Translations under genes and position numbers: made by a program | Source: Candidatus Nanopelagicaceae bacterium | GTDB taxonomy: Bacteria > Actinomycetota > Actinomycetes > Nanopelagicales > Nanopelagicaceae | Length of the DNA stretch: 12,323 nt | Direction: 5' to 3' | Assembly: GCA_947490625.1 (NCBI GenBank) | Contig: CANLHC010000017.1 | Span: 1-12,323, forward strand | Shown here: positions 7,013-12,323 of the stretch, piece by piece | Position numbering within the stretch: position 1 is the first letter of the stretch | Layout: the number at the start of each line of letters is the position of its first letter | Notes under the pieces: model-generated | What the model was told of the DNA's origin: nothing | The model's input: the letters and a program-made list of their open reading frames with translations, nothing else | Databases searched by the model: none

Positions 7013-7888
7013 ATGAGTGATGGCTTTCTGATAGTTGATAAAGAGCCTGCGATGACAAGCCATGACGTAGTGGCAATGGGTCGAAAGGCGCTCGGGACTC
7101 GCAAAGTTGGTCACGCAGGCACCCTTGATCCCATGGCGACAGGTGTATTGGTCTTGGGTTTTGGTAATGGCACCAGGCTCTTGCAGTACATCACCGATGG
7201 CGATAAATCATATGAAGCAACGATTGTTCTCGGAGCATCAACAATCACCGATGATCATGAAGGCGAGATCATTAGATCAACTGACGCCAGCACAGTAGAT
7301 GACGAAGAGATCACGCGAATTCTCCAAGCGATGGTGGGGACAATTTCACAACGTCCATCTTCTGTCTCTGCCGTAAAGGTGGGGGGAGAGCGCGCCTATG
7401 ATCGAGTGCGCGCAGGTGAAGTTTTCGAACTCGCTCCTCGCACAATCACAATTACTTCGCTCAAGATTCTAGCGATCCGACATCTGGAGAGCACCACTGA
7501 GGTCGATATCGATGTGACGTGCTCTGCCGGAACATTTATTCGCGCAATTGCCCGAGATCTCGGTGATGAACTCACCGTCGGTGGACATCTTCGCGCACTC
7601 AGGCGCACTCGAGTTGCAGGGTTCGCACTCGATGTTGCTACCTCGATCACAGATTTGAAGGCACAATCATTTATCGCACTCGATCTCACCGATGTTGCCC
7701 GACGCACCTTTGACACTCGCGAACTCACCAGCGAAGAGGTTCGTGAACTCTCTTTCGGCCGGGCACTTTCCGCCTGTGCAACCCAAGAGATAACAGCTGC
7801 CATTTCGTCTGAGAATATTCTGATTGCCCTGCTAAAAAATGATGGCGATAAGGCTAAACCGGTTGCAGTTTTTGCAGCTGCCCACTGA
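7013..7888 (+). CDS. truB: tRNA pseudouridine(55) synthase TruB
   Basis: TruB converts U55 in the T-loop of tRNAs to pseudouridine. The 291-residue protein has the N-terminal GFLIVDKE motif and the catalytic block GHAGTLDPMATGVL at residues 33-46, with Asp39 as the catalytic aspartate (counterpart of E. coli Asp48). Later family segments are present: SAGTFIRAIARDLG and the GGHLRALRRTRVAGF region. The C-terminal part is a short PUA-like tail. The ATG is 15 bases after the rbfA stop and has no convincing Shine-Dalgarno sequence, nor a -10 box at the leaderless distance; it is probably read from the infB-rbfA transcript. The 3' end carries the -35 box assigned to ribF. Confidence 0.96.
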   Translation: MSDGFLIVDKEPAMTSHDVVAMGRKALGTRKVGHAGTLDPMATGVLVLGFGNGTRLLQYITDGDKSYEATIVLGASTITDDHEGEIIRSTDASTVDDEEITRILQAMVGTISQRPSSVSAVKVGGERAYDRVRAGEVFELAPRTITITSLKILAIRHLESTTEVDIDVTCSAGTFIRAIARDLGDELTVGGHLRALRRTRVAGFALDVATSITDLKAQSFIALDLTDVARRTFDTRELTSEEVRELSFGRALSACATQEITAAISSENILIALLKNDGDKAKPVAVFAAAH

Positions 7889-7900
7889 TGAGACGATAAT
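7872..7900 (+). promoter_or_regulatory. Leaderless promoter for ribF
   Basis: TTGCAG (7872-7877), 17 bases, then GATAAT (7895-7900), then six bases to the ribF ATG at 7907. GATAAT differs from the TATAAT consensus at one base. With this geometry transcription would start at or beside the A of the start codon. No Shine-Dalgarno sequence is present. The -35 box lies within the last codons of truB. Confidence 0.5.
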
Positions 7901-7906
7901 AAGACT

Positions 7907-8803
7907 ATGAGCGCCCCAGAATCTCACGTTGTCGTCATTGGCGTCTTCGATGGAGTTCATAAAGGCCATCAAGGTCTTCTGACTAAGGCAACTTCCATTG
8001 CTGATGGGCGCCAGATCATCGCACTTACCTTTGATCCGCATCCCACAGTGATCTTTGCTCCGGATCGCGCACCAACGATGTTAACGACGCTCGCTGATCG
8101 CGTTGAGCTCTTAAAGATTCATGGAGCGGATCGTGTTGCAGTACTCAAGTTCACATCAGATTTCGCCTCCATGTCTCCGGCAGATTTCGTCAAGAACATC
8201 TTGATAGATCAACTACAAACGTCCACTGTTATTGTTGGCAAGAATTTCACCTATGGATATAAGGCAGCTGGAAACGTCGATTCTTTGGTGGAATCTGGCG
8301 CGCTCCATGGCTTCACCGTTGTAGTTGAAGATTTAAATATAGGAGAAGGTGAAGTGACCTCTTCTTCTCGAATTAGAAATCTCGTTATTGATGGCAAGGT
8401 AGAGGACGCCCGTTTGCTTCTTGGTCGTCCCCATCGCCTCGATGGCATAGTCATCCACGGCGAAAAGCGTGGACGCGAGATTGGTTATCCCACGGCTAAC
8501 CTTGGAAATATTCAAGGACAGACGATTCCTGCTGATGGAATTTATGCCGGATGGTTGACCGTGGGAATTAATCACTGGCCCGCTGCAATATCAATTGGTA
8601 CTAACCCAACATTTGCAGGAGAGAGAGGCCGTTCGGTTGAGGCATATGCCCTCGATCAAGAAGGTTTAGAGCTCTATGATAAAAACGCATCTATTGAATT
8701 TGGTTGGTTCTTGCGCCCGACCTTGAAATTCGATGGACTCGAGCCACTTCTGAAACAGATGAAGATAGATTGCGATCAGGCGAGAAAGCTCACCGAGGCG
8801 TAA
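7907..8803 (+). CDS. ribF: Bifunctional riboflavin kinase / FAD synthetase
   Basis: RibF phosphorylates riboflavin to FMN and then adenylates FMN to FAD. The 298-residue protein has the nucleotidyltransferase domain first: GVFDGVHKGH at residues 12-21 (HxGH signature), NFTYGYKAAGN, and SSRIRNLV before the inter-domain linker. The kinase domain begins at GRPHRLDGIV, with PTAN at 195-198, IPADGIYAGW, SIGTNPTF, and Glu245 (SVEAYALD) in the place of the catalytic glutamate known from Corynebacterium ammoniagenes. The N terminus is shorter than in many actinobacterial homologues, with only about seven residues before the first strand, which fits leaderless initiation at this ATG. It begins 18 bases after truB. 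Confidence 0.96.
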   Translation: MSAPESHVVVIGVFDGVHKGHQGLLTKATSIADGRQIIALTFDPHPTVIFAPDRAPTMLTTLADRVELLKIHGADRVAVLKFTSDFASMSPADFVKNILIDQLQTSTVIVGKNFTYGYKAAGNVDSLVESGALHGFTVVVEDLNIGEGEVTSSSRIRNLVIDGKVEDARLLLGRPHRLDGIVIHGEKRGREIGYPTANLGNIQGQTIPADGIYAGWLTVGINHWPAAISIGTNPTFAGERGRSVEAYALDQEGLELYDKNASIEFGWFLRPTLKFDGLEPLLKQMKIDCDQARKLTEA

Positions 8804-8954
8804 TCACTTATCTCTCATTTTTGTGCGTAAATTAGCCTCGATTTCAGCAATGGCCCGGTAGCGGGTAAACTCGGACACGTCCAACGAGAAAGTGATTTCC
8901 CGTGAATCAAACCGGGAAGCCTCTTGAACAGTAGCTTAAAAGGAGCATACGAAC
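8804..8954 (+). promoter_or_regulatory. rpsO promoter region and structured 5' leader (candidate S15 autoregulatory RNA)
   Basis: This 151-nt gap contains two TANNNT -10 candidates, TAAATT (8828-8833) and TAAACT (8866-8871), each with only a weak -35. Three local hairpins can be drawn: CCCG-GTAG-CGGG (8854-8865); CTC/GAG enclosing GGA-CACG-TCC with a 3-nt bulge (8870-8888); and TTCCCG/CGGGAA (8897-8902 with 8913-8918, 10-nt loop). CGGG of the first hairpin could instead pair with CCCG of the third, so two folds compete. S15 is known to repress its own mRNA through leader structures in several phyla, including Actinobacteria; that this leader does so is inference. If the downstream promoter is used the first hairpin is not transcribed. 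Confidence 0.45.
8941..8945 (+). promoter_or_regulatory. Shine-Dalgarno site of rpsO
   Basis: AGGAG preceded by a run of A, nine bases before the rpsO ATG. It is the clearest ribosome binding site in the window and lies outside the three drawn hairpins. Confidence 0.75.
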
Positions 8955-9224
8955 ATGGCACTAACACCAGAAGTAAAGAAAGAAATTATCACCAAGTACG
9001 GAACTTCAGCTACTGATACAGGAAGCCCTGAAGCTCAGGTCGCTTTGTTATCACGTCGAATCGAAGACATTACAACTCACCTCAAGACCAATCCGCATGA
9101 CCACCACAACCGTCGTGGCTTGCTTCTTCTTGTAGGACGTCGTCGTCGAATTCTTCAGTACCTCGCGAAGACAGATATCAATCGTTATCGCGCGATTATC
9201 GAAAAGCTCGGTATTCGTCGCTAA
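8955..9224 (+). CDS. rpsO: 30S ribosomal protein S15
   Basis: S15 binds the three-way junction and helix 22 of the 16S rRNA central domain and nucleates platform assembly. At 89 residues it has the standard length. The rRNA-contacting loop DTGSPEAQVALLS (21-33) is intact, with Thr22, Gly23 and Gln28; His42 and Asp49 are present; GLLLLVGRRRRILQYL and the C-terminal LGIRR match actinobacterial S15. One deviation is Asn52 in HDHHNRRGL, where nearly all S15 proteins I can recall have Ser (E. coli Ser51 in mature numbering), a residue that touches the G-U/G-C site of rRNA. A strong Shine-Dalgarno site sits nine bases upstream. pnp follows, as in many bacteria. Confidence 0.98.
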   Translation: MALTPEVKKEIITKYGTSATDTGSPEAQVALLSRRIEDITTHLKTNPHDHHNRRGLLLLVGRRRRILQYLAKTDINRYRAIIEKLGIRR

Positions 9225-9234
9225 TTAAGTAAGC

Positions 9235-9334
9235 ACTGCGCCCCGAGGAGAGATGGTCCTCGGTAGTGGTTTCCGGATGTTTTCATCCGTGAACTTCGAT
9301 CGAAGATACATTCCTACCTCGCTGCGGGCGCTGT
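9235..9334 (+). promoter_or_regulatory. Structured pnp 5' leader, Actino-pnp-like RNA element
   Basis: A multi-helix fold can be drawn across most of the rpsO-pnp gap. An outer stem pairs GCGCCC (9238-9243) with GGGCGC (9326-9331). Inside are a perfect 7-bp hairpin CCGAGGA/TCCTCGG (9243-9249 with 9257-9263, 7-nt loop), a 6-bp hairpin CGGATG-TTTT-CATCCG (9274-9289) that can extend past one mismatch to 9269/9294, and the 12-nt palindrome CTTCGATCGAAG (9294-9305). Base 9243 is shared by the outer and first inner stems, so one must lose a pair. The Actino-pnp motif is a known conserved RNA class in 5' UTRs of actinobacterial exoribonuclease genes, thought to mediate feedback control; position and complexity fit it, but I could not align it to the consensus. 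Confidence 0.6.
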
Positions 9335-9340
9335 AGAAAT

Positions 9341-9360
9341 GGAGAGACCCATGGAGGGTC
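9341..9360 (+). promoter_or_regulatory. pnp ribosome binding site and start-codon hairpin
   Basis: GGAGAG (9341-9346) is spaced correctly for ATG 9351. Immediately after it, GACCC (9346-9350) and GGGTC (9356-9360) form a perfect 5-bp stem whose 5-nt loop, ATGGA, contains the start codon. The alternative ATG at 9339 has no purine-rich site upstream. Confidence 0.5.
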
Positions 9361-11552
9361 AAGACGTTAAGACAGCAGTAGCCGTTATTGATAACGGAAA
9401 ATTTGGTAAGCGTGAGATTCGCTTTGAAACAGGGCGACTTGCAAAGCAGGCAGCAGGCGCTGCAGCTGTGTACCTAGATGATGAAACAATGATCTTCTCG
9501 GCGACAACAGCATCTAAGTCACCAAAAGATCAATTCGATTTCTTTCCTTTGACAGTAGATGTTGAAGAGAAGATGTATGCAGTTGGCAAAATCCCTGGTT
9601 CTTTCTTCCGTCGTGAAGGACGTCCATCTGAAGATGCGATCCTTACATGTCGTTTGATCGACCGCCCATTGCGCCCATCATTTATTAAGGGCCTTCGTAA
9701 TGAAGTTCAGATCGTAGTAACCGTTATGGCACTCGATCCAGATCATATGTATGACGTCATTGCAATCAATGCCGCATCTATGTCAACACAGTTGGCTGGA
9801 CTTCCGTTCTCTGGCCCAATCGGTGGCGTTCGCGTTGCTTTGATTGAGGGACAGTGGATTGCATTCCCTAACCACTCACAGGTTGAAAACGCCGTATTTG
9901 ATATGGTCGTTGCAGGTCGTATCAGTGGCGATGATGTCGCAATTATGATGGTTGAGGCTGAGGCCACAACAAAGACAATTGAACTCATCAAAAATGGTGG
10001 ACCAACTCCTAATGAAGAAGTAGTCGCACAAGGCCTTGATGCAGCTAAGCCATTTATTCGCGTTCTTTGCGAGGCACAGAGCAAGTTAGCAGCCGTTGCC
10101 GCCAAGCCAACTGCTGAATTCCCTGTCTTCCTTGATTATCAGGATGATGTTTTTGCAGCTGTTGAAAAGGCCGCTAAGGATGATCTTGCAAAAGCTCTGA
10201 CCATTAGTGGAAAGCAAGAGCGCGAGACAAAGATTGATGAAATTTCAGATCGCACCAAAGAGTCAGTTTCGGCTGCCTTTGAAGGACGCGAAAAGGAAGT
10301 TCCTGCAGCGTTTCGCTCATTGACGAAGAAGCTTGTTCGCCAGCGTGTGTTGCGCGACAAGATTCGTATCGATGGACGTGGATTGCGTGATATTCGTGCG
10401 CTCTCTGCCGAGGTTGAAGTAATTCCTCGCGTGCATGGATCAGCAATCTTCGAGCGTGGAGAGACACAGATTCTTGGAATCACCACTCTTGCAATGCTTA
10501 AGATGGAGCAGCAGCTCGACACTCTTAATCCTGAAAACCACAAGCGTTACATGCACAACTACAACTTCCCACCATATTCAACCGGTGAGACTGGTCGTGT
10601 TGGAACACCTAAGCGCCGCGAAATCGGCCACGGTGCGCTAGCAGAGCGTGCGTTGATTCCAGTTCTTCCTACCCGTGAAGAGTTCCCATATGCAATCCGC
10701 CAGGTCTCTGAGGCCTTGGGTTCAAATGGATCAACTTCTATGGGATCTGTCTGTGCATCAACTCTCTCAATGCTGCAAGCAGGTGTGCCACTGAAGGCAC
10801 CTGTAGCAGGTATTGCAATGGGTCTCATCTCAGATGATGTTGATGGAAAGATTGAATACGTTGCTCTTACAGATATTTTGGGTGCAGAAGATGCATTCGG
10901 CGATATGGACTTTAAAGTCGCTGGAACAAAAGATTTCGTAACAGCCCTTCAGCTCGATACAAAGCTCGATGGAATCCCTGCATCTGTTTTGGCCGGAGCA
11001 CTCCACCAAGCTAAGGAAGCCCGACTTGCCATCCTTGATGTCATGAACGAGGCAATCGATGCTCCAGATGAGATGAGCCGATTTGCTCCTCGCATTATCT
11101 CAGTCAAGATTCCAGTCGATCAGATCGGTGCTGTGATTGGGCCTAAGGGCAAGATCATCAACCAGATTCAAGATGAGACTGGCGCAGATATCTCTATCGA
11201 AGACGATGGAACAATTTACATCGGCGCTATCGACGGGCCATCTGCAGAAGCTGCGCGTGCGCAGATCAATGCAATTGCAAATCCACAGATGCCAGAAGTT
11301 GGCGAACGCTACCTCGGTACCGTCGTCAAACTTGCTGCATTCGGTGCATTTATCTCATTGATGCCAGGTAAAGATGGCCTTCTCCACGTATCGCAGATCC
11401 GCAAAATGCATGGTGGAAAGCGAATCGAAAACCTTGAAGAAGTCATGAAGGTGGGAGACAAGATTCAGGTTGAGATCGGTGAGATTGATCCAAAGGGCAA
11501 GCTCTCACTCGTTCCAGTCCTAGAAGACGGTTCAACTCCGGCTGCTGAATAA
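9351..11552 (+). CDS. pnp: Polyribonucleotide nucleotidyltransferase (PNPase)
   Basis: PNPase degrades RNA 3' to 5' using phosphate, and in Actinobacteria may also add tails. From ATG 9351 the protein has 733 residues: a first RNase PH domain (FETGRLAKQAAGA, FFPLTVDVEEKMYA, GSFFRREGRPS, RLIDRPLRPSF), an all-helical linker, a second RNase PH domain with the phosphate-site GSNGSTSMGS (from 457) and the catalytic segment DILGAEDAFGDMDFK, where Asp514 and Asp520 match E. coli Asp486 and Asp492, then KH (IGPKG 596-600) and S1 (from Gly651 to about 720). All expected active-site residues are present. An in-frame ATG at 9339 would add MERP; 9351 is preferred because GGAGAG precedes it. The structured leader and rpsO lie upstream. 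Confidence 0.97.
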   Translation: MEGQDVKTAVAVIDNGKFGKREIRFETGRLAKQAAGAAAVYLDDETMIFSATTASKSPKDQFDFFPLTVDVEEKMYAVGKIPGSFFRREGRPSEDAILTCRLIDRPLRPSFIKGLRNEVQIVVTVMALDPDHMYDVIAINAASMSTQLAGLPFSGPIGGVRVALIEGQWIAFPNHSQVENAVFDMVVAGRISGDDVAIMMVEAEATTKTIELIKNGGPTPNEEVVAQGLDAAKPFIRVLCEAQSKLAAVAAKPTAEFPVFLDYQDDVFAAVEKAAKDDLAKALTISGKQERETKIDEISDRTKESVSAAFEGREKEVPAAFRSLTKKLVRQRVLRDKIRIDGRGLRDIRALSAEVEVIPRVHGSAIFERGETQILGITTLAMLKMEQQLDTLNPENHKRYMHNYNFPPYSTGETGRVGTPKRREIGHGALAERALIPVLPTREEFPYAIRQVSEALGSNGSTSMGSVCASTLSMLQAGVPLKAPVAGIAMGLISDDVDGKIEYVALTDILGAEDAFGDMDFKVAGTKDFVTALQLDTKLDGIPASVLAGALHQAKEARLAILDVMNEAIDAPDEMSRFAPRIISVKIPVDQIGAVIGPKGKIINQIQDETGADISIEDDGTIYIGAIDGPSAEAARAQINAIANPQMPEVGERYLGTVVKLAAFGAFISLMPGKDGLLHVSQIRKMHGGKRIENLEEVMKVGDKIQVEIGEIDPKGKLSLVPVLEDGSTPAAE

Positions 11553-11562
11553 AAAGTAGCCA

Positions 11563-12323
11563 ATGTCAGTAAAGAGATTCGTTCACGCTAGTGGCCTTCG
11601 TATCGTTACGGAAGAAGTTCCGTCGGTACGAAGCGCCGCAGTGGGAATCTGGGTCAATGTAGGTTCTCGTGATGAAACCCCGGCTGTTGCTGGGGCTTCT
11701 CACTTTCTAGAACATCTTCTCTTTAAAGGCACAACACGTCGCAACGCACTTGAGATTTCTTCATCGATAGAAGCAGTCGGCGGAGAGATGAATGCGTTTA
11801 CAAGCAAGGAGTACACCTGCTTCTATGCTCGAGTGATCGATACCGATCTTCCGATGGCTATAGATGTCGTCAGTGATTTGATTACTTCTTCGATCGTTAG
11901 CGCCCTCGATGTTGATGCCGAACGCAAAGTGGTGCTAGAAGAGATCGCGATGCGCGATGATGATCCAAGTGATTTAGTACATGATTTATACGCTGAAACT
12001 TATTATGGGGACACTCAATTAGGTCGACCAATTCTTGGGACAGTTGATTCAATCAAATCAATGTCACGCAACGCCGTCTTTAATTATTACAAGAAGCGCT
12101 ATCTCCCTCAAGATTTGGTCGTTGCTGTCGCTGGAAATATCAAGCATAAAAAAGTAGTGGAAATTGTTGAGCGTGCGCTGAGCGCGGACGGCTTCCTTGA
12201 TGTTAAAGGTGCACCACAAATTCGTGGCAACGAGGTGATGCGTAAAGCTAAGCAGAACCCAGTTGGAATTATCACCCGTAAAACCGAACAAGCACATATG
12301 TTCTATGGCATGGAGGGTGTTGC
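11563..12323 (+). CDS. M16 family zinc peptidase (processing-peptidase-like), N-terminal part; 3' end outside window
   Basis: The frame from ATG 11563 stays open to the last base, giving 253 complete codons of a protein usually about 420-450 residues long. It has the inverted zinc motif HFLEH at residues 47-51 (HxxEH) and a third-ligand glutamate in VVLEEIAM (Glu127, about 76 residues later as the family requires), plus GGEMNAFTSKEYTCFYA and the GRPILGT segment. These are hallmarks of pitrilysin-fold M16B peptidases such as B. subtilis YmxG (MlpA) and mycobacterial PepR, which also lie next to pnp. No signal peptide is visible, so a cytoplasmic enzyme is likely; the substrate is unknown. A TAG lies in frame at 11557-11559, so the start is fixed; there is no clear ribosome binding site. 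It begins 10 bases after the pnp stop. Confidence 0.95.
   Translation, partial: MSVKRFVHASGLRIVTEEVPSVRSAAVGIWVNVGSRDETPAVAGASHFLEHLLFKGTTRRNALEISSSIEAVGGEMNAFTSKEYTCFYARVIDTDLPMAIDVVSDLITSSIVSALDVDAERKVVLEEIAMRDDDPSDLVHDLYAETYYGDTQLGRPILGTVDSIKSMSRNAVFNYYKKRYLPQDLVVAVAGNIKHKKVVEIVERALSADGFLDVKGAPQIRGNEVMRKAKQNPVGIITRKTEQAHMFYGMEGV

Noticed and set aside
8811..8822. T-rich stretch after ribF as a terminator
   Set aside because: There is no GC-rich inverted repeat before the T-run.
9243..9263. 7-bp hairpin after rpsO as a Rho-independent terminator
   Set aside because: No T-run follows the stem; the next bases are TAGTGGTTT. It fits better as part of the pnp leader.
12064..12297. Antisense reading frame of 77 residues near the right end
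   Set aside because: It lies opposite the open M16 peptidase frame, whose zinc motif is clear.

Overview
The window is a housekeeping stretch of a bacterial chromosome in which every gene lies on the + strand. The gene order (proS, then rimP-nusA-ylxR-infB-rbfA-truB-ribF-rpsO-pnp-M16 peptidase) and several protein traits point to an Actinobacterium: a short NusA ending at its second KH domain, an IF2 with a long Pro/Gly/Arg-rich linker, an S15 ending in LGIRR, and a long pnp leader. Base composition looks close to or slightly below 50% GC by eye (not counted), and gaps are short. That would suit a streamlined, low-GC freshwater lineage such as the Nanopelagicales (acI, for example Planktophila). 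This placement is inferred from gene content and composition, not from a database search.

Layout. Positions 1-1170 hold the 3' two thirds of proS (prolyl-tRNA synthetase, 5' end outside the window). Next is a TSUP-family membrane permease (1181-1963), the only gene here not tied to gene expression, cofactor or RNA metabolism. A sigma70-like promoter in its 3' end appears to start the rimP-nusA unit (2011-3462). ylxR (3512-3802) seems to have its own leaderless promoter and leads into infB (3876-6566), rbfA (6569-6997) and truB (7013-7888). ribF (7907-8803) again shows a leaderless promoter. A 151-nt gap with RNA hairpins precedes rpsO (8955-9224). A 126-nt structured gap, resembling the Actino-pnp leader class, precedes pnp (9351-11552). 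The window ends inside an M16 zinc peptidase gene (11563 onward). No stretch over 300 bases lacks a gene.

Function. ProS charges tRNA-Pro. RimP and RbfA mature the 30S subunit, S15 nucleates its central domain, IF2 starts translation and TruB makes pseudouridine 55 in tRNA. NusA modulates transcription, YlxR is a small RNA-binding protein found with NusA/IF2, PNPase degrades RNA and RibF makes FMN and FAD. This is the classic nusA-infB superoperon continued into rpsO-pnp.

I found no phage, transposon, CRISPR, toxin-antitoxin or defence system and no evidence of a new multi-gene system. The points most worth checking are non-coding: the pnp leader and a start codon held in a hairpin loop, the rpsO leader, and two leaderless promoters.
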